This document shows, one piece after another, positions 10,848-20,979 of a stretch of 64,000 nucleotides of DNA. Source of the stretch: Tetraselmis striata (taxonomy: Eukaryota; Chlorophyta; Chlorodendrophyceae; Chlorodendrales; Chlorodendraceae). The notes beneath the pieces are model-generated. The model was not told the origin of the DNA and ran no database searches. It saw nothing but the letters and a program-made list of their open reading frames with translations. The stretch spans positions 62,001-126,000 of the forward strand of contig VCJN01000493.1 in NCBI GenBank assembly GCA_006384855.1, read 5' to 3'. Numbering within the stretch: the stretch's first letter is position 1; each line of letters opens with the position of its first letter. Position numbers and translations under genes: made by a program.

Positions 10848-13766
10848 ATGACAGGCACATCAGGACGCAACGCAATCTTTCGGCGGCGGCGGTCGTCGCC
10901 GGCGGGCCGACAGATAGACACGGTGAGCACTGCCCTCCTCTTGTCCAGTCACTCACCCCCCCCCCCCGCCCCCGCCCTCCACCGAGGTGCGCGCTGCCTT
11001 CCCTCCCGCGCTTTGACCACACGAGCATACCATGTGATATCTTTCATATGGGGCAGCAGGGTACCAAGGATGCTAACACTTGAAATAGTCTGTCGCTGGA
11101 TGAAGCCACCATTCTAGCCAGTGAAGAAAGAGCAGAGACTCCGCCATGGCTTAAATGTGAAAGTTCCTTTATTGGTTTCGACAACCTTGCTCTTCCTTGG
11201 CATGTCAGCCACTGTTGCGTGCACCACTCGCACACCAGCAGATGTGATGGGAGCGAGCGCGATCCTGCCATAGCTGCACGACGGCCACGTACAGGTGTTG
11301 GGTGGCAGTAAGCGGAGGGTGCGCTGCCGGTTCCACAGGAGGATGATGACAGCGACACCGGAGCCGAAGCGCGCCCCCGCGGCGCGCCTCCGCCTTCCGA
11401 GCACACCAACAAGCTGAAGAGCTTTGCCGTCCGCACAGTGTCGACGGTGTTCCTCATAGCGGTGTTCATGCTGTTTGTGTACATGGGCCACGTCTTCCTG
11501 GTCGGACTCATCTTCGCCATCCAGGTGGGAGCATGTAGCCGGCTTGCATCCCGATGCTTCCTTGGACACATCGCTACTCAGTGCACACGCGGCCTCCAGC
11601 TGACTGGCCGGGTCCCTGCGCTGTGCGCGCCCTCAGTTCACCATGGTGGGCGAGCTCTTCAAAATGGCGCGCATCGCCCACAACGAGATAACCCTGCGCG
11701 GTTTCCGGGCGCAGCAGTGGTACTTCTTCTCAGTGGCGACCTTCTACATGTATGGCAGGTAAGTCAGCGCCGGCGAGATGTCTGCCCAAGAGCCGCGCGG
11801 CCCAGATGCGAGCGTCTCGCGGCACACATGCCACTCGGCTGTCGTCCGCCATGAACGCACGAGACCCCCGGGCTCGCGCACTCAACCGTTTGATGCACCG
11901 CCGGTCAGATTCATCAAGAAGAACCTGTGGTCGGAGATGTCGTACGACAAGACCATGATGAAGATCGGCGGAGGGCTTCTGCGCAGGCACACCCTGGTGT
12001 CGTTTTCCCTGTACTGCGCAGGTGACGGCGTGCCCCCCCCCCCCCCCCCCCCCGCTTCTGTGGCTCTGTCCCACCACCGACCTATTTGCACCGGATACGC
12101 CCTGCAGCACGCCACCCTAGGCAGCACATGAGCGGGAGTTTTTGTACTAAGGGGGTTGGTTGCTGAGAAGCCGAGGGCGATGTGTCGGGCAGTTGCGCGG
12201 CTCGTGGTACAGTTGGCTCTCTTGGCGTTGGCACTCAATCAAGGGTTTCCCCCTGCGCTGTGGCCGCCGCGCAGGCTTTGTGATGTTTGTTCTGAGCCTC
12301 GCCGGCTCCAACAAGAAGATGTACCTGTACCAGTTCGGCCAGTACGCATGGACGCACATGATCCTCATGACGGTGTTTGTGCCGTCGTCCTTCTTCGTGT
12401 CCAACACCTTTGAAGGGCTGATCTGGCTCATCCTGCCCTCCTCGCTGATCATCATCAATGACATCGCCGCGTACCTGGCCGGTGAGCAACTCGCCTCCCC
12501 CCCCCCCCCCCCCCCCCTCCCCCCACCTTGGCGCCGCCTCGCTTGCCACCTCCCCGATTTTGACACGTGGGCGCCACCGTCCACAGGGTTTTTCTTCGGG
12601 AGGACCCCCTTGATCAAGCTTTCACCGAAAAAGACATGGGAGGGCTTCATCGGTGGCGCGCTGGGCACCGTCGTGGGCGCCTTCTTCCTGTCGGCCTTCC
12701 TGGGGCAATACAAGTGGCTCACCTGCCCGCGTCAGGTGCGGCACCAGCCCCCTCACCTGCGCACAGAGACACAGTCATGCCAGCCCAACATGCATTGACA
12801 TGCGCACCAATGACACGGCCGACTGTCCGGCGATGGACGTGGCTGCTGGTGCCACAGGATCTCTCCATCCTGGGCTCGCTCAACTGCGAGGACGACCCCC
12901 TGTATGAGGCGCGCAGCTTCACCGTCTACGACCTCGACCCCTGGGTGCCCGACATCATCCTGGAGCCGGTCGCCGACCTCACGCGGCAGCCATGGGTCCC
13001 GCGCTGGCTCGTCGAGGACATCAAGGCGGTCAGCTTCACCGCGCAGCCCGTCCAGCTGCATGCGTGCGCGCTGGCTGTGTTTGCGTCGCTGATCGGGCCG
13101 TTTGGTAGGACGCCCCGCCCGCTGCCTTCCCGGCGTGTGCTACCTCGGAGCTGAGCGCGCGCATGCCGTCCGGGCGCTCACAGCTCTCGTGTGCTGGGGA
13201 CCCCCGCCAGGCGGCTTCTTTGCCAGCGGCTTCAAGCGCGCCTTCAAGGTCAAGGACTTTGGCGACAGCATCCCCGGCCACGGCGGCGTGACGGACAGGT
13301 GCGACTGCCAGATGCTGATGGCGGTGTTTTCGTACCTGTGGTACAACAACATCATCCGGGCGGCGGAGACCTCTGTGGCGGATCTGATCGACCAGGTGCG
13401 GCCCGGACCATTGCTGCTGATGGCGCGCCTGCGAATGCGCAGTGAATGGCAGGCGGCTGCCGGCACGACCGCCCAATTGATGTGTGTTGCGCTGTGCGGC
13501 CAGGCGACCACCATGGACGGGCCGGACATGATGGAGCTGATTACCAGGCTGGTCGATATTGCCAATGGAGAGGGCCTGCTGAAAGGTGACCCCCCCCCCC
13601 CCCCCCCCTCCCCCTCGGGAGACTGGGCGCACTCCTCCACACGACCCGTGATGCCATGGCACCACAATGGTGACCACATGGTGACCCAATGGTGACCTGA
13701 CATGGCGCGATGCATGCAGGAAACGCGATGGAAGCCCTGCAAGCCCAGCTCTGTGGCGCGCAGTGA
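10848..13766 (+). CDS. CDS1: Phosphatidate cytidylyltransferase (CDP-diacylglycerol synthase), 10 exons
   Basis: Makes CDP-diacylglycerol from phosphatidic acid and CTP at the ER membrane, the entry to phosphatidylinositol and phosphatidylglycerol synthesis. Proposed exons: 10848-10922, 11339-11524, 11637-11758, 11909-12021, 12275-12481, 12587-12735, 12858-13104, 13211-13395, 13504-13585, 13720-13766. All junctions are GT-AG and all phases agree, giving about 470 residues, in the normal range for the family. Hydrophobic spans include [19 protein letters not shown], with several more through residue 270. The signature S-x-x-KR-x4-KD-x-x-D-x-IPGHGG-x-x-DR-x-D is complete in exon 8 (starts [20 protein letters not shown]). 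[10 protein letters not shown] is also typical. The start is the only ATG in frame with a basic N-terminus before a good donor. Introns 1, 4, 5 and 9 carry poly-C runs. The last exons are short and the least certain. Confidence 0.95.
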
Positions 13767-14870
13767 GGATTCCGATGCTGCACGCCACAGCATTGGGGCC
13801 ACGGCTACGTGCCCCCTGGCAGCAGTGGCAATTGGGGGTTGGTACTTCGCAGACCCCCCCCCTCTTTTGCACTTGCAGGTGCCAGTGCTGCCTCAATAGA
13901 ACCACACACCCACCGTCCCCTTCTTCCCCCTTTTCCCCCCCTAGGCTCTGCGCCCCCCCCAGGATAGGTAGAATCGCGTGAATCAACACAGGTGTAGACG
14001 GCCACCGTCTGACATGTTGAGCCCCGGTGACGGACCGCACCGCCGGCTCACCTCTGATGTTGAGCCATCTCTGCGCCCACCCCGTTAACTGCGGGTGCCG
14101 CCGCGGGTACAAGAAACCAACCACGCACCAGGAAACTGGCCGCCCGCAACCGCCCTTTCCGACATTTCCAACATATAAGAAAGGAATCAACAATGTGGCC
14201 GGTTCTGGCCGGATATCCATGGGCATGTAACACTTGGCTCCGGCTGTGGCCCGGTGTGACAGTGTGGTTGGTACCTGATGCGTGCGGCTCGTTGTACGGT
14301 GTTAGTACATCCGTAGTACGTGTGCACGGAGCCGCGGACGATGCACGGGTTCTATATCACTGGCCTACAGTTCCATGAATTGCATTGCCAGCGCTTTGAA
14401 GTACCAGCAGCGAGCGTTTGCATAGCCAGCGCTTTGAAGTGCCAGAGTTATTTTCCATTGCCAGCAGCGAGTAGCGAGTACCAGTACCAGCAGCGAGTAG
14501 CGAGTACTAGTACTCATAGCCTCCCAACCGTGAGATCGTAATCGGACGGCTGTGTAATTAAGGACCGTGGGCGGGCGGGCGGGCGGGCGGGCGGGCGGAT
14601 GGGTGGATTATAGTACTTAGTAGTACATGCCAGTAGATAAGCGCTTTAGTCATGCACCTATAGGCCCGATCCGCTGCACTGTACGGGTACCCGTATGGCA
14701 ATAAAGCTCACCGCCGAAAAATCGACGCTTCGCTGGATAAGGAAATATATGTATATATATATAGGAAATATATATAGAAAATATATATATATAATATATA
14801 TAAGTATAAATATAAATATAAACATAAATATAAATATTAATATTAATATATATAAAAAAATATATATATA
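13767..14870. other. Intergenic region with simple repeats
   Basis: Holds clustered copies of a ccag(ca)gcgagtagcgagta motif at about 14385-14515, a (GGGC)n run at 14568-14598 and an AT-rich simple-sequence block at about 14745-14870. A TGTAA motif at 14225-14229 could serve as a polyadenylation signal for the upstream gene, though it is far from the stop. No gene is seen. Confidence 0.6.
14568..14598. repeat. (GGGC)n microsatellite
   Basis: About seven tandem GGGC units followed by related GGAT/GGGT units. Confidence 0.9.
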
Positions 14871-15047
14871 TGGTCAGATGTAGTCATCTAGAGGTTTACA
14901 GTACATTAGCTATGTTGTACTGCGCACGACCCCCGAGGTCGGCGCACGGACTAAGGCCTGCCGGCCCGCACCAGCACTATGACCTGAGGGATCCACCCTC
15001 GGGCACGGGCACTCTCTGCTTTGCGCTCGCCTCAACCGGCTCGCGCA
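14871..15047 (+). repeat. YR element split repeat A1
   Basis: 177 bases, from tggtcagatgtagtcatcta to the GGCTCGCGCA end. Matches A2 with one visible substitution (cacgggc against cacaggc). Confidence 0.95.
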
Positions 15048-15091
15048 AGCAGTCTCGACTCTAGCAGTCGAGCAGAGTGTCAGATTACTCT

Positions 15092-16133
15092 ATGCCGACT
15101 CGGACCCGAGCCTCAGCCTCCCGAGACGCTACACCTTCCCCACCCCACGACAGCAGGATGCCCCCTCGCCCTGTACCGGAAGAGGCCTTAGCGGACGACG
15201 CCCCGGGCGGCGCCACGGCGGCATCTGTCGCGGAATTGGAGAAACGCCTGACGGCCCAAGCGGAAGCCCTGGAGAAGCGGCTGGCCGGGCAGTTTGAGGC
15301 TGCTACGGCTGCCTCGCTCGCTCGACTCGCCCCCCCCCACTAACCCGCTTCCTCCCGAAGGTACCCAGCCAGCCAACCCCGCGGGCACGCCTGCGCCCGA
15401 GGGTGGTGAGCAAGGAGCGCAAGAGCCCCTTCCTGCTGAGCTAGACGCACCCGACAACGAGCTCGAGTACGTCGACTTTGCCTACTACGGCCGAGTCATC
15501 CCCCCCGGTCTGGAGCGCCCCCCGCGCGACGTCGACGAGCCCCGCTTGTGGACCCTGACCGACGACACCGCCCGCGCCCTCGCGGATAAGCGGAGTCAGG
15601 CAGCGTACGACGAATACCTGCACCTAGGCTGCTATGCCTTCTTCAGTAGCTGCGCCAACGAGGCGATGCGCTGCGCTCTGGAGTCGCTTTCGACCGAGTC
15701 TGCTACGCCGGCAAGCAAGGCTGCGGCCCTTGCCGAGCTCCGCGCCTGCTACCGCACCCACTTGGCGACGGAGGAGGCCACCCGTTCCCGGTTGGGCTAC
15801 CTCCAGCTCGCCAAGAATGGACCAACGGCTACAGAGGCGGACCGTGTTTTCGCCGAGCTCGCCCACGCAAAGTTCTGCACCCCACGGCGCATCGCCGTGT
15901 CCGGGCAACTCGACCAACTCCGCCGAGCGTTCGACGACAAGACCCTCGAGATCAGCCTTTCCGCAGCGGGCAAGGCCCGTGCCGCGGCCGCGTTCGCCAA
16001 GGCTACCCCCGACAAGCCCGCCCCCACGGAGTCCGCCGAGAGGCGCAAGCAACGCGAGCAAGCCGCTGCAGCACGGAAGGCCGCAGCGACAGCCGCAGCG
16101 TCCGACAAGGCCAAGGCGAAGGTCACCAAGTGA
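15092..16133 (+). pseudogene. YR element gag-like ORF1, interrupted at a C homopolymer
   Basis: The first frame (ATG 15092 to about 15340) encodes a basic start and a coiled-coil-like repeat (AELEKRLTAQAEALEKRLAG). The second frame, from about 15330 to 16133, continues with a globular domain (around YDEYLHLGCYAFFSSC) and a Lys/Ala-rich C-terminus. The frames meet at a run of nine C (15330-15338). Eight C would keep one frame of about 346 residues. Position before RT and composition suggest the structural Gag of DIRS/PAT-like elements. No zinc knuckle is seen. Either the copy is mutated, the base is an error, or a +1 shift is used. Confidence 0.7.
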
Positions 16134-16179
16134 CGGTGTGGCCCGCCGCGCCGACTCCTGTACGCCTACCTCCCTCTAC

Positions 16180-18176
16180 ATGCGACACCGCGTGCGGAGA
16201 AGATGGCGAGACTGGGAAAGCATCGGCGCGAGCGGGCAAGTCTTGAGTTGGATCCGCCAAGGGGTCCGGATACGCTTCAAGAACGGGCGACGCCCTCGCC
16301 CCTACAACCACGGCGTCTCTATGCGCGACGCCACTCAGGCACAACTGGATTTCATGGCTACAGAACTGCCCCGCTTCGAGGCGATTGGCGCGTGGGAGCG
16401 AGGACACTGCAACCAGTGGGTATCCAGAATGTTTCTTGTCCCCAAACCCGGCACCAACAAATGGCGCCTCATCATCGACCTCCGGGAGCTCAACAAGTGG
16501 TGCAAGACTTTCACGATGTCCTACAAAACGCTCAAGCACCTGCGGCACCTGGCGCGCGCGGGAGATTGGTTCGTGTCGATGGACCTGGCCGATGGCTACT
16601 ACGCCCTTGGGATTCGGGAGGAGGACCGCGACTTCTTTACCGTGAACTACCGAGGGGAGCTGTGGCGACTTGCGTGCCTACCGATGGGTTGGACAGGCTC
16701 GTCGTACTACTTCTGCAAATTGACGGCGGCCTTTACGGACTACCTGCGGACGCCCCTGAAGCAGCGCGACCCAGCGTTACCTCCCACGGCCCCGTCCAAG
16801 CCTACTCGCTGTTTCCTGCGCAACACTCGCTGGCGGGGCGAGCGGCTCCTACCCTATATGGACGACTTCCTTTTCCTCGCGGACTCCCGCGAGGCAGCCC
16901 TGGAGCTACGCGTCCGGTTAAGCACCTTGCTGGACCGCCTGGGCCTACTGCGCAACCCCAACAAGGGAGTCTGGGAGCCCACCCAGGTCGGCCCTCACCT
17001 GGGCCTGATCATCGACCTGAAGCGCGGCGAGTTCCGCGCCCCGAGGAGAAGCTCATCGCTCTAGCCAAGGCCGCCCGTTCGCTCCTTGGCCGCGCAGCCT
17101 CCAACAAGCGCTGGCTCCCAGCTCGGCAGCTGGCGTCCTTTGCGGGCAAGGCGCAGTTCCTGTACTTGGCAGTTACGCCGGCCCGTTTCTTTTTGCGGGA
17201 GCTGCACTGCGTCCTCGCCACCCGGCAGGGCTGGGGCGGGCGCGTCAAGATGACAAACCAGCTGCGCCGCGACCTAGAGTGGTGGACCCAGGTACCTGCG
17301 CAGCACAACGGTCGCTCTATGTACAAGCCTGTGGAGACCGCGTATCTGCACGCGGACTCCAGCTCGTACGGATGGGGGGCTGTGCTAAACAACAACAGCG
17401 CTTACCAGGCGCGCGGCTTCTGGTACGAGGACGACCGCTCGCGTCACATCACGTGGAAGGAGCTTCGCGCGGTACGTCACGCGGTCGAATCGTTCCTGCC
17501 CCAGCTCCGAGGACGGCGCGTCTTACTGCACGAGGACAACACGGCCGTAGTGGCAGCGCTGACCAACCTTACCTCTCGGTCGCCCGTCATGATGGAGGAG
17601 CTCCGCAAACTGTGGCACCTCCTGGACATCCACGACATCTCCATCAGGCCCCGGTACATCCAGTCTGCAGCCAACGTTTGGGCGGACCGCCTCAGCAGGG
17701 AGCTGGACGACTCCGACTGGCAGCTCAATCCGCGGATATTCGCGTACCTGCAGCGCTTGTGGGGTCCGCACACCGTCGGCAGATTTGCGTCGATGGAAAA
17801 TACGCAACTTCCACGGTACAATTCCCGCTGGCGCGACCCGCATTGCGAAGCGGTGGATTCTCTCCATTTGCCGGACGAGTTCTGGCGCAGGGAGCACAAT
17901 TATTGCAATCCTCCGTGGGGTTTGTTGGACGATTTGGCGGACAAACTGCGACAGTCGGGCGCGGCCGCCACGGTCATCGCACCGCACTGGCCGGGACGGC
18001 GTTGGTACCAGCTGCTGCAAGACCTCGCCACCGAGACGATTGTCTACCCGCCTACCCGCGACCTCTTCTTTCCTGGGCGGCGGGGAACGCGCGCGGGGGT
18101 CGGACTGCCCGGCTGGAGCGTCGGGGCTTTTCGGCTGCCACGCCGGCATGGCTGCACCTCCGCCGTGGGTCGCTAG
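16180..18176 (+). pseudogene. YR element RT-RNase H ORF2, split by a one-base frame change near 17044
   Basis: The reverse transcriptase frame is 16180-17064, with WRLIIDLRELNKW, SMDLADGYYALGI, the LPMGWTGSSYYFCK block and catalytic YMDDFLFLAD. Near 17040-17050 the coding register moves. The second frame continues to 18176 with RNase H (HADSSSYGWGAVL, WKELRAVRHAVESF, HEDNTAVVAALT, SAANVWADRLSR) and the DIRS-type C-terminal tail containing RFASMEN and HWPGRRWYQLL. One missing C in a run of four would explain the break; a -1 frameshift is the alternative. About 660 residues in total. The start chosen is the first ATG after the gag stop, 47 bases downstream. Confidence 0.88.
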
Positions 18177-18204
18177 GCCGGGCTATGACCGTACAGCCGT
18201 CGCT

Positions 18205-18268
18205 GCAGTACGGTGTGCAGTACGGTGTGTAGTACGGTGTGCAGTACGGTGTGCAGTACGGTGTGCAA
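18205..18268 (+). repeat. 12-bp minisatellite between RT-RH and recombinase ORFs
   Basis: Five to six head-to-tail copies of gcagtacggtgt, one with a C-to-T change. It lies 30-90 bases after the RT-RH stop and ahead of the recombinase start. Confidence 0.92.
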
Positions 18269-18352
18269 TGACCGGGCCGCCTGTCCCACACTCGACGCGC
18301 GCGCTACCGGCTTGCGGCGCGCGCCGGCTCTGAGGCGCCCTGGTCGGCATCA

Positions 18353-19423
18353 ATGGCGGCCGAGCTCCGGTCTTTGTTGGGGACCGACGACGTTGGTCAA
18401 GCGGCGCTCGGGTTGCTTACGGGTTCGCTGGCGGCCGGCACCTACCGCAACTACGACAGCGGCATGCGCTCTTTCGCTACTTTCTGCGAGCAGGAAGGCT
18501 TACGCCCGCTGCAGGCTACTACCAGCACAATCGTCCGCTACACTGCCTGGCTAGGCATGCAGGGTACCGTCGGCGCGGAATCCCTTCAACAGTACTACTC
18601 GTCCATCAACAAGTACTTCCGCGACCATCAGCGCCAGCCTATCGCCCTCGGCGAAATGGTAGCCGACGCGCGCCGCGGCCTGGCTATCCAGCAAGAGCGT
18701 CTTGCGGCGGAAGACGTCCGCGTCGCCCTACCTGCGCCCGTGGCGGCTGGCATCCTGAACACCGCGATTGGATTTCGGCAGACATTGGTGTGGGAACCCG
18801 CTAATATTGCGGACATCCGCGCTTTCAGAGCCGCGCTCGCGACGATTACGGCGTACGTCTTCCTGTGCCGCGCGGAGTCCGGCATTAGCTGCGAGACCGG
18901 TGATTTAGTGGTCGACCGGCCGTCCGGAAGCATTCTACTGTACGTCCGCAAACAGAAAGGCGACCAGCGTACGAGGGTTTCCGCTAAGCCCCTGATAAAT
19001 ATGCCCATCGCCGCCGTTCCGGACTTCGCTGACCTGCTGGACTGGTACACCGTCAGTCGCGACGCCTACTGCCGCCGTTTCTACGGCGCCAGCCCGCCGC
19101 CCAAGTTCTGGAGCATCTCCCCGCTGGAGTCTTCCGCCACTTGGTCGGTTTCAGCCACTCTTACCGAGTGGTTGCGGGAAGCCTACCTGGCGGCAGGCGC
19201 CCGACCTCCCACCGGTTTCAAGTGGACATCGCACAGTTTACGCAAGGGTGCCGCTTCCGCAACAAGCTGCGTCGGCGTCCCCTTGCCGGCCATCAAACAC
19301 ATGGGCGACTGGTCGAAGAACAGCGAGGTGGTCACCGGGAAGTACATCGACCCGACCATGCGCCCGACTCCTGCGGCCTGGAGGTTCTTCGGTTGGCTCG
19401 TCCCCGTCCGGCCGCCGGCCTAA
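18353..19423 (+). CDS. Tyrosine recombinase of the YR retrotransposon
   Basis: An intact 356-residue ORF. The N-terminal core-binding domain (residues 20-110) includes TYRNYDSGMRSFATFCEQEG. The catalytic domain carries the expected tetrad members: Arg in FLCRAESG (about residue 180), the His-x-x-Arg box in SHSLRKGAASA (about 298-301) and the nucleophile Tyr in VTGKYIDP (about 335). Its job is to integrate the circular cDNA of the element by site-specific-like strand exchange through a 3'-phosphotyrosine. It is the only unbroken ORF of the element and serves as the reference for the relics at 9 kb and 38 kb. The start is the first ATG after the minisatellite and is in frame to the stop. Confidence 0.93.
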   Translation: MAAELRSLLGTDDVGQAALGLLTGSLAAGTYRNYDSGMRSFATFCEQEGLRPLQATTSTIVRYTAWLGMQGTVGAESLQQYYSSINKYFRDHQRQPIALGEMVADARRGLAIQQERLAAEDVRVALPAPVAAGILNTAIGFRQTLVWEPANIADIRAFRAALATITAYVFLCRAESGISCETGDLVVDRPSGSILLYVRKQKGDQRTRVSAKPLINMPIAAVPDFADLLDWYTVSRDAYCRRFYGASPPPKFWSISPLESSATWSVSATLTEWLREAYLAAGARPPTGFKWTSHSLRKGAASATSCVGVPLPAIKHMGDWSKNSEVVTGKYIDPTMRPTPAAWRFFGWLVPVRPPA

Positions 19424-19454
19424 GCTTCCTGTGCTAGCCTTTGGCTTTCGTCTC

Positions 19455-19477
19455 TGGCAAACAGTGCCTCCTTGGGT
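19455..19477 (+). repeat. YR element split repeat B1 (core)
   Basis: A 23-base core (tggcaaacagtgcctccttg plus ggt) identical to 19754-19776, ending four bases before A2. Weaker similarity extends about 20 bases to the left. Confidence 0.88.
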
Positions 19478-19481
19478 TAAA

Positions 19482-19658
19482 TGGTCAGATGTAGTCATCT
19501 AGAGGTTTACAGTACATTAGCTATGTTGTACTGCGCACGACCCCCGAGGTCGGCGCACGGACTAAGGCCTGCCGGCCCGCACCAGCACTATGACCTGAGG
19601 GATCCACCCTCGGGCACAGGCACTCTCTGCTTTGCGCTCGCCTCAACCGGCTCGCGCA
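19482..19658 (+). repeat. YR element split repeat A2
   Basis: Second copy of the 177-base A repeat, adjoining B1 as expected for the B1A2 junction of split direct repeats. Confidence 0.95.
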
Positions 19659-19753
19659 CCCACCCACCCTCAGCCATCTTTTGCGCTAGGAGACACCCAG
19701 GCCAAGCCTGTGGTTCTTGTCTTAGCCTTCGATGTAAGCGAGCTGACATTCTT

Positions 19754-19776
19754 TGGCAAACAGTGCCTCCTTGGGT
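19754..19776 (+). repeat. YR element split repeat B2 (core), right end of element
   Basis: Second copy of the B core. It is followed at once by the AT-rich simple sequence also found left of A1, which places the right boundary here. Confidence 0.88.
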
Positions 19777-19777
19777 A

Positions 19778-20979
19778 AATATGAATAAAATATATAGGAA
19801 ATATATAAAAAAAAAAAGAAATAAAAGAAAAGAAATAAAAAATAAAAAAATAAATATATATAAATATATGGGAAATATATATAGGATATATATATATTTA
19901 TATATATATGCATATCTAGAAACACATATATATATACATATTTGGTACCAGTATCAAAGAAGTATCTATACTTTATATGAATTCTTACCAGTGCCAGCGC
20001 GCCAGTCGTACTCGCACAAGCCCCCTGGTTAGCAGGAGGGTGAGCAGTGTGTGTTGGTCTCACCCTTCACCGCACTGTCATAGGGGCCTAGGGGGTGGTG
20101 TTGTGCGCCGGGGCAAGCCGCACCGTCAACAGCACATATTCGCCACACCAGCCAGCGCCCAGCGCCCGGCTGGTCTACTGCATGGCCACTCACCAGATCG
20201 ACATGCGGCAGCGTTGCCAACTTGCTGCCGTCAGCACGCGCATGCCCCACGCCCTAGCCAACACCCTGGCTGATCCCGCATTTTGGGAGGCCCACGTGAC
20301 GACTGGCAGTTTGCCGGGCGGAATCAGGCTCCGCCGCTAGACAAACAATGATTTATTTATGTTCCACGCCGACGCCGACTCGCGCAAATCGCGCGCTTCC
20401 ATTATGAACCCCATTGCGCACCGCCGCCGCCGCCGCAATGCGCCTACCGAAATGCGCCGGGCAGCCCGCATCAACGGAGTATCTATATGGGGCGACACGC
20501 TGGTGTTTGGGTGGCGGATCCGGAGGGCGGGCTAACGAGCGGCCTTTGCGCCCGGCAGCGGGTGGCTGGCTCTCCCATCGCGGGCGCCTGCCTGCAGGAC
20601 ACCCCAGCCGCAGGCGCTGGTGTGACAGGCCGCAGGCCACCAGACGGACGCACACTGATCCCGCTGTTGTCGTGACTGTAAGATCGGCGCCGCCTGTGCT
20701 GGGCCGGGTTTCATTCCCCGCCTGTACGTATGGCGTCACAGCGGAAGAGGAAGATAGGGGAAACTATTACACTATGCACTATAAATAGATATCTTATATA
20801 TCTGCTGGAGGAAACATAATTTCTAAGAGAACAACACCCTATGCTTGTATATCTATTTATCATCTGTCGGCAGTATGTTTTTGACGAGCATCGCCACAGC
20901 CCAGCCGCGACTATCTTTGACGCCAGGGTTACCGTGCGACAGGACAACCCGAGCGCGTGCCGCAGTCTAGGCTACCCAC
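19778..20979. other. AT-rich block and intergenic region
   Basis: 19780-19975 is low-complexity A/T. 19980-20750 has GC-rich short frames without recognisable domains. A minus-strand TGTAA at 20765-20769, 211 bases behind the stop of the large minus gene, may be its polyadenylation signal. Confidence 0.5.

Larger units (their letters stand above)
14871..19777 (+). mobile_element. Near-complete tyrosine-recombinase retrotransposon with split direct repeats (PAT/Kangaroo-like)
   Basis: The layout is A1 (14871-15047), gag, RT-RNase H, tyrosine recombinase, B1 (core 19455-19477), A2 (19482-19658), B2 (core 19754-19776). This A1-ORFs-B1A2-B2 arrangement defines PAT-like, Kangaroo and Ngaro YR retroelements. 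They integrate through a circular intermediate using a recombinase instead of a DDE integrase, and so leave no target duplication. A1 and A2 differ by one base in 177, so the insertion is young. It sits in AT-rich simple sequence on both sides (14745-14870 and 19780-19975). Two single-base breaks disrupt gag and RT, so this copy is probably not autonomous unless frameshifting occurs. Confidence 0.93.

Noticed and set aside
10379..11117. Plus-strand ORFs covering the CDP-DAG synthase first exon and intron 1
   Set aside because: They read through a clear ACG|GTGAGC donor and poly-C run; the short ATG exon 10848-10922 joins in phase to exon 2.
12033..13608. Long proline or glycine homopolymer proteins (for example around 12033, 12497, 13590, 36608-36668, 43492)
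   Set aside because: They are translations of intronic poly-C/poly-G runs; splice phases of the real genes skip them.
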